Below are positions 35,200-44,789 of a stretch of 64,000 bases of DNA, one piece after another (the first letter of the stretch is position 1; the number at the start of each line of letters is the position of its first letter). A program made the position numbers and the translations under genes. The stretch covers positions 300,718 to 364,717 of the forward strand of contig JAKMXF010000188.1 of the NCBI GenBank assembly GCA_024704765.1, written 5' to 3'. The notes beneath the pieces are model-generated. The model made no database searches. It had not been told where the DNA came from and was given only the letters and a program-made list of their open reading frames with translations. The DNA comes from Oopsacas minuta. Taxonomy: Eukaryota > Porifera > Hexactinellida > Lyssacinosida > Leucopsacidae.

Positions 35200-35940
35200 T
35201 CAGAAAAATGTCCAGCCAACAGACTGGTAGTGCAACTCAGGATTTTGTATTTTTGTTCTTTTCAGGGGGGCACGCGCACGTCCCCCTGACTCCCCGTGTA
35301 AATGTGTAAATGCCACAATACAGCTCCTGGATCTGATAAATATTTCAGGATATTCAATATTATTTGTCCCCTATTGTACTTCATGTTCTATCCTCAAATC
35401 TTATGAATAAAATTCCGAATAATTTTGGAAGTATTCACAAAGGTGTGAAATATAATTAATCATATGATAATTCATTTAGATATAGATTAGAAAATGTCAA
35501 AATTGGAATCTACATACTCGATTATCACTTACTAGCAGTTAAAATGAATTTCTAGCATGATATTGAATAATATGCAAAAAGGTGTGAAAATATGATTATT
35601 CATGTGATCATTCTGTGAATTTGTAACTTTCTGACTAGATTCTCAAAATCGTACTCTACCCACCCAATTACCCCTGACAACATGTTGAAACCCAATCTCT
35701 AGCATGATTTTGTATTATACATAGAAAGGTGTGAATGATTAATCTCCAAAAGGTTGTGAAATATTCTATTTTAGAAAACTTCATACTTGAGGTGAAAATT
35801 TCCGACCCCAAAAGCCAAAATGTATATGTATGCCAATTTTCATGGTCATTCGACTGCTAGATTTCACACGATCGCGGGACGTACGGACGTCGCACATCAT
35901 CCATGCCATTAGGCATCTCCTATAGGAGCTAGACTAAAAA
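35200..35940 (+). repeat. Long copy of the dispersed 140-bp-unit repeat
   Basis: Begins with an end-like GTCCAGCCAACAGACTGGTA, holds two to three diverged 140-bp units (CTAGCATGATATTGAATAAT, AAAGGTGTGAAA, TCAAAATTGGAATCTACATA) and ends GCACATCATCCATGCCATTA then CTCCTATAGGAGCTAGACTA. The part 35325-35690 is almost identical to the inverted copy at 44038-44404. Confidence 0.8.
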
Positions 35941-36221
35941 ACAAATAAATTTAGATGACTAGTTCAAAAGTGCGAAATCCTATTTAGAATATTCGATTTC
36001 CTTAGCCAAGTTTAATTGAATCTGTTTACTTTCTTGGTAAACACAGTGAATGCATAGTTATGTGACATTTCGGAATTGTGAATTCAATATTGCATGAATC
36101 ATTTCCATGGCAATATACAAACAGACATAAATACAACAATTTAATAATATGGATTATGTAAATTTGGCGGATTCAAGGTTCTTTTATTTTATGTAAATAG
36201 TGAAATAAATATAATTTAATT
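35941..36221. other. Spacer
   Basis: Nothing recognised between the repeat and the 3' end of the 7TM gene. Confidence 0.4.
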
Positions 36222-37171
36222 CTAGTTAGATCTTCTTAGCAGAGGCTGTATAGTATCGTAGTTGTATCTGTACACGAAGTGGCGAGACTTGTACCTTTCT
36301 ACACATGGCCGAATTATTGTAACCAAGGTGACACAAATGATAGGTAGGCTAATTGAGAACGAGGATATGACAAAGAAAGATCTATCAAGTATAAACATGA
36401 CATGATTCAATATTGAACTGATTGAAGCGTTCATATTTGGATGTATTTTGAATCCATATGTTACGTCTAGTAAGCAAAACGAGCCATATATTATCGAAAC
36501 CAAATTTACTAAAAACATCAGTGTAACGCCGAATACCCATAAGAAGTATGTTGAAAGTAGAATTTTCTGGCAGAATCGGTAGGTTTTGTAAGCTGATAAC
36601 TGCTCCTTGTATAATATCCTATTGTTTGAATGTAGTTCTAACTGTACTAAGTTAGATTTAAGGACTCGAGAGAGAATCTGAGTATCTCTGAACAGAATTA
36701 ACCAGTTCACAATCAAGAGTAGAGGGCATAATAACGTTGAAAATAGGATTGTATAAATTGTGGAACAAATGCTAACAACAAACCATTGCACAAGTAACCA
36801 GATTAAATACTTGAATAAAGTTCTCTTGAAAGGATGAACCAGATATCTAACTGCTAGATAACGAGTTAAGATAGACAGTAGGACAAATAAGGTTGCCATA
36901 AAGCAAAAGGGAAGTAGAATGATGGGGATTTGATAGGATGAGAAATACATAATGAGAGAGTTATGTTTTAAATTGCAAGTTGGGTATATAGTTACGATTC
37001 TTGCTTCATCAGCTACTTCTTGTTGAACCACTGGATGACTAGTAGCATAAATAACCAGAATAAATACTATTTCAGACAATTCTACACTCAGATATAATAT
37101 TACCAGCAAATATTTAACGAAGTGTGTCTCGAAATTGTAGAGTTTTCTCTGTTGAGAGAGATATTGCAGGG

Positions 37172-37330
37172 GCCGTATTCACTAAGCATACTTAAGTATG
37201 TACTTAGTACTTAAGTACTAAGTACATACTTAAACCGTATTCACTAAGATTGGTATTCACTAAGATTTAAGCTCATACTTAAGTATGTACTTAAGTACAA
37301 AAGTTAAGTAACCTACCGAGGTTGCTTAAG
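37172..37330. repeat. Harbinger left terminal/subterminal repeat region
   Basis: Terminal inverted repeat followed by repeated AAGTACTTA-type palindromes and two further GTATTCACTAAG copies. Such subterminal repeats are usual transposase or Myb-protein binding sites; binding itself is inferred. Confidence 0.8.
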
Positions 37331-37481
37331 TTATTCAAGCTCTATTTTAAGTTTCCAAACATATAATATTTATAGATAACATTGATGTAATCACTTCATT
37401 CACTCGTTTTCTTTGATTAATTCATACTTTCACTATAAATTTAGATTTTCTATGATGTAACAATATTACTAAATCGTATAT

Positions 37482-38207
37482 CTAAAGCTGCTGCTGTTGA
37501 TCTTTTTCTAAAAGTCTCTGCTTTTTATAACGGTAATACTCCCTCTGCTCTTCAATCAGCTCTAGTTGAGCCGAGAATACTTCCATCTGTTTAAGAAGCA
37601 CTTCTCGTTGCAGAGGAAGTAAATCAGAGACCGATGTTGACTGTTCGATGCTCCTCTTACGCTTACGCCTTCCCTCTGGACGACTATTAACTACAGTAAC
37701 TTCTGGTCCCTCAAACACTGGCGTTACTTCACTGCTTTCGCTAATCTCGGTGTGTGAAGGCAATGCTGTTGGGGCCTGAAACATATCAACACTACCACAT
37801 ATTCCAGTGAACGCTGGCGTACTTGAGAATATCTGTGATACTCTCTCCGTCACAGATGTGGATAATTCCCTATCAGAGCTTAGGATCCGGATGTCTTCAT
37901 CCTCCACTTCACCAGCTTCATTTGGCCCTCCTCCTGTCCTCCTCGCTTCCCTTCGACTGGAATCCACACGGGCTTTTGCGGAACCTTTTAGATTGTTCCA
38001 CTTCTTCTTTATATCTTTCACATCTCGGTTGTTGCCATGGATGGAATTGATTTTCCGCATAACATTGTTCCAAAGCCTCGTCTTTTTTTTGTTTATCTCC
38101 GCGCACTGACCAGCAGTACCCCTCAATATATCTCCAGCATCCTGGATTGCCTCAATGAGCGTATACTCCTCCTCCTTTGTCCAATTTACTTTGCGAACTT
38201 TGTCCAT
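37482..38207 (-). CDS. Harbinger Myb/SANT-like DNA-binding protein
   Basis: ATG at 38207 gives 241 aa. An upstream in-frame ATG at 38255 is possible but encodes a poorly fitting leader. The N-terminal 80 residues are a Myb/SANT-like trihelix domain (VNWTKEEEYTLIEAI, LWNNVMRKINSIHG, DIKKKWNNLKGSAKARV). An acidic/Ser linker follows, then a basic cluster (GRRKRKRS) that may be a nuclear signal, and a C-terminal coiled coil rich in Glu/Gln (LLPLQREVLLKQMEVFSAQL). In Harbinger elements such a protein brings the nuclease to the nucleus and to the transposon ends. It lies 266 bp downstream of the transposase gene in the same orientation. Confidence 0.88.
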   Translation of the reverse strand: MDKVRKVNWTKEEEYTLIEAIQDAGDILRGTAGQCAEINKKKTRLWNNVMRKINSIHGNNRDVKDIKKKWNNLKGSAKARVDSSRREARRTGGGPNEAGEVEDEDIRILSSDRELSTSVTERVSQIFSSTPAFTGICGSVDMFQAPTALPSHTEISESSEVTPVFEGPEVTVVNSRPEGRRKRKRSIEQSTSVSDLLPLQREVLLKQMEVFSAQLELIEEQREYYRYKKQRLLEKDQQQQL

Positions 38208-38473
38208 ACTCTTGCTTTGGAATATCAATAACCTCCACCAATTTATAGTTTTCATAATGCAACAACTAGCTCCCAATTCAAGTGCGATACTTGATACATC
38301 TCACAAGTAAATATCCCAACTTCAAAGACCAACACCCTACTTAGATGTTTCAGAACTACAAAGACCAACATCCTACTTAGATGTTTCAAAACTACAAAAA
38401 TCCATATTACCTTATAATCACTTACTGTGCAAAATGTTTACATATCACACCACAACATATATGTTATGTGAAT

Positions 38474-39520
38474 TTAGTTGCTAAAATTATGAATAGAAAA
38501 TTGATCTCTGTAATGCTTTGATGCCAAATGTCCAACAGTTTCCTCAAAGTCAAGAACATCATCCGGATAGGAATCATCGGAGACTTCATCCTCTAAGAGA
38601 GGTTGTTTCCACAGTATTGCTATGTTATGCAATACTGCACAAGCAACTATGATGGAACAAACTTTATCAGGACTCATCCTGAGCTCTCCATGAAGACAGT
38701 GGAATCTTCTTTTCCATCGCCCAAATGTCTGTTCAACAATAACCCTTGTCCTCTTATGTGCATAGTTGTAGTTAAATTGGGGAGTGGATATTGGTTGGCG
38801 ATAAGGAGTGAGTAAATATGGCCTCATCATGTAACCGCTATCTCCTAATATATGCTCCCCTATTGAAAAGGTATTTTCAACATGCATCCCAACACCTGAA
38901 ATCTTCCAAATTCGTGAATCGTGAACAGACCCAGGAAAACGTGCCAATACATCACTAAACATTCCATCTGGTTGGCAAATAGCTTGGACGTTAATTGAGT
39001 GGTAAAAATGCCGATTTATATAATCTGCTTCATTTTCTGAGGGTCTTTGGATTCGTATATGTGTCCCGTCAACTAATCCTACTACGCCTGGAAAGTGAGC
39101 AATCTCATAAAACTTGTTTTTGACTTCTACCCTCTTGAGACCAGCAGGCAAACTAACAAACTGATGGTATATAGCTTGCAAACCCAGAGAAACATCTCGG
39201 ATATAACGAGAAGCAGAAGCTTGGCTTACGTTTATCCCATCTCCACAAATTATCTGGAACGTTCCAGAAGCGAAAAATTGAAGTGCCACACAAACTTGCA
39301 AATGAGGGGAAGCAGCATAAGAACGCTCGGTGAAATTCAAATAGTTAGCTAGCAACTCTGTAATTTTAGATATTGAAACTCTAGAGAAGCGGAAACGTCG
39401 AACAAGTTCAACATCATCATAACAATCTAGGGGATCATTGAGATCCCTGAAAACTCGTTGACGTGCCATTGAGGAAGAGGTTTCTTCTTCTGCGAGAAAT
39501 AGTGGAATCATCTGTGCCAT
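38474..39520 (-). CDS. Harbinger transposase (HARBI1-like DDE nuclease)
   Basis: A 348-codon frame starts at ATG 39520. The N-terminal helical region (RRFRFSRVSISKITELLANY) precedes the DDE_Tnp_4 nuclease fold. Probable catalytic residues are all present: Asp151 in VGLVDGTHIRI, Asp227 in ILGDSGYMMRP and Glu263 in RVIVEQTFGRWKRRF. Asp201 in GSVHDSRIW is also conserved. The helix SIIVACAVLHNIAI near 289-302 is typical of HARBI1 relatives. Length matches the family (about 350 aa). No stop or frameshift interrupts it, which together with the intact target gene frame argues for recent activity. Confidence 0.95.
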   Translation of the reverse strand: MAQMIPLFLAEEETSSSMARQRVFRDLNDPLDCYDDVELVRRFRFSRVSISKITELLANYLNFTERSYAASPHLQVCVALQFFASGTFQIICGDGINVSQASASRYIRDVSLGLQAIYHQFVSLPAGLKRVEVKNKFYEIAHFPGVVGLVDGTHIRIQRPSENEADYINRHFYHSINVQAICQPDGMFSDVLARFPGSVHDSRIWKISGVGMHVENTFSIGEHILGDSGYMMRPYLLTPYRQPISTPQFNYNYAHKRTRVIVEQTFGRWKRRFHCLHGELRMSPDKVCSIIVACAVLHNIAILWKQPLLEDEVSDDSYPDDVLDFEETVGHLASKHYRDQFSIHNFSN

Positions 39521-39849
39521 TTGTTTATATTAAAATACTTGAATATTTATATATTATATTTGATCATAAATTGATTTAGCAAAACATTCATTAGTGTAAC
39601 TTGGAATGTATAATTCAGAATGAGAGTATTTAACATTACGTACAAAGTAATGCATTCCTTAGTAACACATATGTTATATCATAAGCGTTCGAAGCATTCC
39701 TTGCAACATTATTTGTGGAATATTTCATGAACGTAAACCACAATATTATCATGAGATCATGCATAAAACATGAAAAGTTTTGAAAATATATTCCTGAATG
39801 ATTGAAAGTAATTCTGTAAAGCAATCCATCAGAAACTCGAAAATTCATG

Positions 39850-40009
39850 AATATAAGTGGTACTTAAGTATATACTTAGTTAAGTACATACTTAAGTACG
39901 TACTTAACTCTTAGTGAATACGACTTAAGTACGTACTTAACTAAGTACATGCTTAGTACTTAAGTACGTACTTAGTACTTAAGTACTAAGTATGCTTAGT
40001 GAATACGGC
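39850..40009. repeat. Harbinger right terminal/subterminal repeat region
   Basis: Mirror of the left end. Repeated TACTTAAGTA and AAGTACGTACTTA units and one internal CTTAGTGAATACG precede the terminal inverted repeat ending GTGAATACGGC. Confidence 0.8.
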
Positions 40010-40179
40010 GGCAGGTCTCTATATATCGGATGTAGATTGGGAGATTGTTTGCAAGATCTGTACATGCTGATAACTATACAACATTGCCTAACACACCCAA
40101 TTATCCATACGAAGTTCAAACAAGCAGTAATAATTATATTAGGTATGACCAAAATATTTGTTATTATTATAGCTATCAT

Positions 40180-41803
40180 AATTTTACAAGCTTTACGATA
40201 TGGCCATTCAATACTTTAGTTCAAACATTTACATTTATATAAACGTATAATATCTTGAAACTTAATACTGCTAAGATGATTGCTTATTGGGAAAGATACC
40301 TTGTAAATATGGTAGTACGTTTTAACTATTAGTAATAATATTTTTGCTCCGTTTACCTTCCATAAAAAGTATTATTCATCCAGTAATTTCATCTAATTAG
40401 CATTAAGTCATTCATTGTTAGATCGTAATACTTTCAGGTAAAATTTAAAATCCCTTTGTTACATTTACAAAAATGAAGATAATAGATAAGCTGACAAAAG
40501 ATAAAAAGTATCCGTTACTAATACACGTTTTATGGTAACTGCTACATTTATCATATCCTCATCGTCTAATATGATTTGTCAACATTTCTTTCTTTATCTA
40601 AACTAAATATCTAATTAAACAAATGTTTACTCATATTATTATTTGATGTAGTAATGTTGTGATTCGTAGCCTACTGGTATACATAATTACATCTAATTTC
40701 TCCTAAATATTTCTTGGATCACTATGGTAGTGTTTTGCAAGCCTCTCAACCTGGGAACTTTAAATTTCGAAAATTTCAGATTTTCCTAATACCCGAAGCA
40801 CGAATTGCCGAGATTACTAACCAAAAGCGACATAGCATCTTCAGTGTCACCACAGAAGGCCATTAAATATAATTTGGATGGACCATGGATAATAAAATCT
40901 TAAACATTATGCTATATTAACGCCCGAGGCACGAATTTCCGAGTTTATGCCGTCGTGTAGCGACCAAAAGCACTAAGAAAATTATCTGTTTAATGCTTAA
41001 CCTAACCTTGACACAAAGCTGTCTCGCAGCGACCTAGCAAGCGTACGCGTTAGTCTATATTATTTAAACGCAATTAATCTCTCTCTCTATATATTTTATA
41101 TATGTTTCTATGTCTAAAATTGATTGAAGAACTGCAAGACACCCAGGGGTGATTTTTGGCTTACAGGGGTATTTTGGCCCTAGCTCGGACAAGTTTGAGC
41201 CTTGGGCCTGCCCCCCCTGAAAAGAAAAAATACTTAACCCTGAGACAAATTTTTCTTGAAGAAATTTCAAAGTTACCGCTTGACACATATTTGACCTAGA
41301 AAATCACAGAAGAGTGGTAGAACAACTGTTGTCGAGCAATTGTTATGACATTTCACCTCGATGATAATCAATATATTGAATTTGTATCCATTTATACATT
41401 TTTATAGTAATTCCGCCTGGAAACTTTCCCTCTCTAATTCACGATCTCCTTTTCTTGGCTAGAGGGAGGTAATTCTCCAGCCGAAAGGGGGGGCCATATA
41501 ATAATCACGATTTGAATGACGAAAAGTTATTCATGAGGTGTTACTAGAAATTTCATTTATTTCGCTCCAAAATTGAGCAAGTTGATTACCACTAATGTGA
41601 AAAGTCGAAACAAATACTTGACAACAGTCATGATACAATATTCTGTGATTTATAAGACCCAATGTGCTACAAACGACATTATTAAATTTCTTCAAGAAAA
41701 CTTGTCGGCTCCTTTACTGTGAATTGGGGCGCCAAATTTTCAATACTTCTCCATATTTACAAACTTAGAATTCTATTTACAGTTTATACTTAAGTATCTA
41801 GTC
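40180..41803. other. Intergenic, with repeats and RNPS1 upstream region
   Basis: No gene seen. Two related repeat segments (40793-40830 and 40921-40975) share CGAAGCACGAATTGCCGAG and ACCAAAAGC and are related to 29330-29390. A TTCTATTTACAG just before 41782 could be the acceptor of a 5' UTR intron of the downstream gene. Confidence 0.5.
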
Positions 41804-43084
41804 ATGTCTTCTAAACCTGTTAAGACTGCAGCACTGTCTTTACCTAAAGGTAGTTCTTCCCATGGTAAGGTTGCCCCCAGTTTAAAACCGATGGGAAAGA
41901 ATATTCCTTCCAATCAATCCAGATCTTCAAAGATATCAAATCAACGTTCAACTGACCGTTCCTCAAACACAGCAATGAAGAGGGATTCTAAATCACTCCC
42001 AGCTAACAAACAAACCACAAGGACACATAAAGATTCTTCAAGTTCTAAGAGTACTGACTCCGATTCTATTTCAGATTCTGAGAGCGATTTCAGTGGTTCC
42101 AGTTCTATCAGCTCTTCTTCTGATTCAAATTCTTCTCGCAGTTCCTATACCAGCTCATCGAATTTTGCTGAAAAACCTTCTACAGTAATTGAAAGAAATA
42201 AATTTGCTAATATCAATACACAGAGTGGAAATCATACATCAAAATCTGATCACCAAGCTACCAGGACATCTTCCAATTCTGATATCGAAATGTCTACATT
42301 GAATGTCAAAGATAGCAAGAAACCGTTTACATCTTCACAACAATCGAGGGAGAACAAAGATACTCGTAAATCCTCTATCTCACCATTACGGTCTCAAACT
42401 CGGTCAAAGAAAGAAGTAAGAAATAATTCCAAGAACTTACCTCCTAAAACAACCAAAATACATGTTGGTAATTTAACACGTAACATTCTTCGCTCTCATC
42501 TACAGGAAATATTTTCAAATTACGGTAAAATAAAGAGTTTAGATTTTCCACTGGATACTATATCAGGATTCAATCAAGGCTATTCTTATATTGACTACTA
42601 TGAGTCACAGAGCGCTACTGATGCATTGAATTTCATGGATGAAGGTTATTTGGATGGACAAGTTATATCCGTTCAGATTACACATCCATTGAAGAGAGAT
42701 TCTTATAGAAGTTCAGGTAGGAAAAGTCCGAAATATAGTCCTCATAAGCGGAACTGGAGTCCTCCAAGTCGGAGAAATGCTTCTGATTATAGACGTGGTA
42801 GAAGCCCAATAATGCGAGCACCTGCTAGATTCCAGAGGCGTAAAAGAGACCAGAGCTTTTCATCCAGTTACTCCCGCAGTAGATCGAGGAGCGCTTCTAG
42901 ACATAGATCTTCTGGGAAAAAACATTACAGTAAGCATACTTCATATGATAAGCATAGAAAATATTCTCGTTCTATTTCCTCTCAAAGATATGTTTCCCGT
43001 TCATCACCTAGGAAATCTCGTTATAGAAATAATCAAAGTGTATCTACTAGTTCTTCATACTCCTCGTCATCTGATAGTCCTTGA
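41804..43084 (+). CDS. RNPS1: RNA-binding protein with Ser-rich domain 1
   Basis: A single 426-codon frame starts at ATG 41804. The N-terminal 215 residues are Ser/Lys/Asn-rich and include a long Ser/Asp run at about 75-125. A single RRM covers about 216-295: RNP2-like KIHVGNLTRN, then EIFSNYGKIKSLDFPLD and RNP1-like QGYSYIDYYESQSA. The C-terminal 130 residues are SR/RS-rich and end in a poly-Ser stretch. This layout and the RRM sequence match RNPS1, a component of the ASAP/PSAP complexes and exon junction complex that acts in splicing and nonsense-mediated decay in the nucleus. Human RNPS1 is shorter (305 aa); here the N-terminal disordered part is expanded. No coding introns. Confidence 0.9.
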   Translation: MSSKPVKTAALSLPKGSSSHGKVAPSLKPMGKNIPSNQSRSSKISNQRSTDRSSNTAMKRDSKSLPANKQTTRTHKDSSSSKSTDSDSISDSESDFSGSSSISSSSDSNSSRSSYTSSSNFAEKPSTVIERNKFANINTQSGNHTSKSDHQATRTSSNSDIEMSTLNVKDSKKPFTSSQQSRENKDTRKSSISPLRSQTRSKKEVRNNSKNLPPKTTKIHVGNLTRNILRSHLQEIFSNYGKIKSLDFPLDTISGFNQGYSYIDYYESQSATDALNFMDEGYLDGQVISVQITHPLKRDSYRSSGRKSPKYSPHKRNWSPPSRRNASDYRRGRSPIMRAPARFQRRKRDQSFSSSYSRSRSRSASRHRSSGKKHYSKHTSYDKHRKYSRSISSQRYVSRSSPRKSRYRNNQSVSTSSSYSSSSDSP

Positions 43085-43220
43085 GTTTACTTACTTATTA
43101 ATAATTAGGGAACTTCATATTTTAGTTATCAGCATACAATATATCTATTTCCCACTTTATGATTGATTGATTGATTGGCAATTTCTATTGAAATTCTTGA
43201 TATATGTCAATTTATTATTA

Positions 43221-43456
43221 CCGTATTTCTCTGAATAGGCGCCGGGATCTAGAAAAAGGCTCCAAGAGTGACTACAAATTATCACCCCCTGTAGAATATT
43301 ATTTTTTGATGAAATTTACGCCTTATTTGACTATGCAACAAATTAGAATAATTTGATTCCCAAAGTCATTGGTATTTTCAAAAATTGTAAAAAATTCATA
43401 CGAAATAATGCCCACGAAAAGAATAAGTACCCAGGCGTTTATTCAGGGAAATACAG
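43221..43456. mobile_element. Mariner/pogo-like MITE with TA target duplication
   Basis: Ends CCGTATTTCTCTGAATAGGC and TTATTCAGGGAAATACAG are imperfect inverted repeats. TA lies on both sides (43219-43220 and 43457-43458). It is 236 bp and non-coding. A fragment with the same end (TTTCCCTGAATAGG) lies near 58918. Confidence 0.75.
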
Positions 43457-43509
43457 TACAGTACGTATCTTCTATTAAAATATCAAAGTTCATATCTTAT
43501 TTTAATTTG

Positions 43510-44440
43510 TCGATATTTTAGTGTAGCTCCTATAGGAAGGTGCCCTAATGGCATGGACGATGTGCGACGTCCGCGCGGCCGTGCGAAATCTAGCATTCGA
43601 ATGAACATGAAAATTCATACTTATTTATTTTGGTTCGGAGATTTGCACCTTGGGTATGAATTTTTTCTAAAGTGAATATTTCACACCTTTTTGGTGATTA
43701 ACCATATTTGCACCACCTTTCTATGTATAATACAAAAGAAAATATAAAATGATGGGCGGCGAAGACCATGGGGCGGGAGGGGCCTGCCCCCTTGGGCCTC
43801 AGGTCAAAGGGGCTGCCCCCCCTCGTGATTTCCTTATAATTACTTCATATATTGTAGTATAACGATATATGTCACTAGTGTATTAAATAGCGCCACTTAA
43901 ACGGTAAAATCTGTGGTCCCGAAATTAATGTATAATTGTATATACTATATTGTTTGCTTTTATAAAGAGAATTATTAGCCACACAATTACATAATGCTCC
44001 CGCCCCCTTGGGATTATACTCGTTCGCCGTCTATGAATTCAACATGTTGTCAGGGGTAATTGGGTGCGTAGAATCCGATTTTGAGAATCTAGTCAGAAAG
44101 TTACAAATTCACAGAATGATCACATGAATAATCATATTTTCACACCTTTTTGCATATTATTCAATATCATGCTAGAAATTCATTTTAACTGCTAGTAAGT
44201 GGTAATCGAGTATGTAGATTCCAATTTTGACATTTTCTAATCTATATCTAAATGAATTATCATATGATTAATTATATTTCACACCTTTGTGAATACTTCC
44301 AAAATTATTCGGAATTTTATTCATAAGATTTGAGGATAGAACATGAAGTACAATAGGGGACAAATAATATTGAATATCCTGAAATATTTATCAGATCCAG
44401 GAGAGCTGCTCTACCAGTCTGTCAGCCGGACATATTTTGA
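43510..44440 (-). repeat. Inverted copy of the long dispersed repeat, with a 300-bp insertion
   Basis: Reverse complement of 35200-35940. 44038-44404 matches 35690-35325 almost perfectly. At 43738-44037 a GC-rich segment (GGGGCGGGAGGGGCCTGCCC) replaces about 20 bases of the other copy. Its edges carry weakly inverted GGGCGGCGAA and TTCGCCGTC, suggesting another small transposon. Confidence 0.8.
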
Positions 44441-44789
44441 AGTGTTCGCGTTCTCCGCAGCTCAAGTAAGCAAAGCTTGCTTCTACTGTATGGTGTATGA
44501 ACTTGTATTTATAATATTGATCAGCGTGAACAGAACGAGGCACCAAGATAATATGATAGTTACACTTGCTGTGTCTCAGGAAAATATTGATCTGTTTGAC
44601 TATATTTTTGTGAAATTATCCACTACAGTAGAACCTCGTTAAATCATGGTTAATTAATGTATCCTAACTTTACCGGATACCCACACTTCGTTCCTGACAT
44701 ATATATTAAATCACTCCTTAATTTACACCATATACAAGATAGTAGAATCTGCAGCTGACTGATACTTTCACTTCCTTATTCGTATAGCA

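Larger units (their letters stand above)
37171..40010 (-). mobile_element. PIF/Harbinger DNA transposon, apparently complete
   Basis: About 2.84 kb bounded by inverted ends GCCGTATTCACTAAGCATAC (from 37172) and its complement ending 40009. The five bases GCAGG occur on both sides (37166-37170 and 40011-40015). Subterminal regions are dense in TACTTAAGTA/AGTACTTAAG palindromes and hold extra internal copies of the end sequence (CCGTATTCACTAAG at 37233, CTTAGTGAATACG at 39911). It carries the usual two Harbinger genes, a Myb/SANT-like protein and a DDE nuclease, both open and on the minus strand. It is likely autonomous or recently so. Confidence 0.93.
36222..40179 (-). pseudogene. Seven-transmembrane protein gene split by a Harbinger transposon
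   Basis: On the minus strand an ATG at 40179 opens a frame with one hydrophobic helix (IIITNILVIPNIIITACLN). It runs to 40011, where the transposon begins. Beyond the transposon the same frame resumes at 37165 and stays open to the stop at 36222. Counting the duplicated GCAGG once, 169 plus 944 bases give exactly 371 codons (370 aa), so the gene was intact before insertion. The remainder carries about six more hydrophobic segments (YLLVILYLSVELSEIVF, IPIILLPFCFMATLFVLLSI, a long double helix, FLWVFGVTLMFLVNLVSII, FVISSFSISLPIICVTLVTI) and a basic tail. It is probably a GPCR-like protein, but no DRY or NPxxY motif lets me assign a class. It has no intron apart from the insertion. Confidence 0.85.

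Noticed and set aside
37807-39352. Several open frames opposite the Harbinger genes
   Set aside because: Shadows of the transposase and Myb-like genes.
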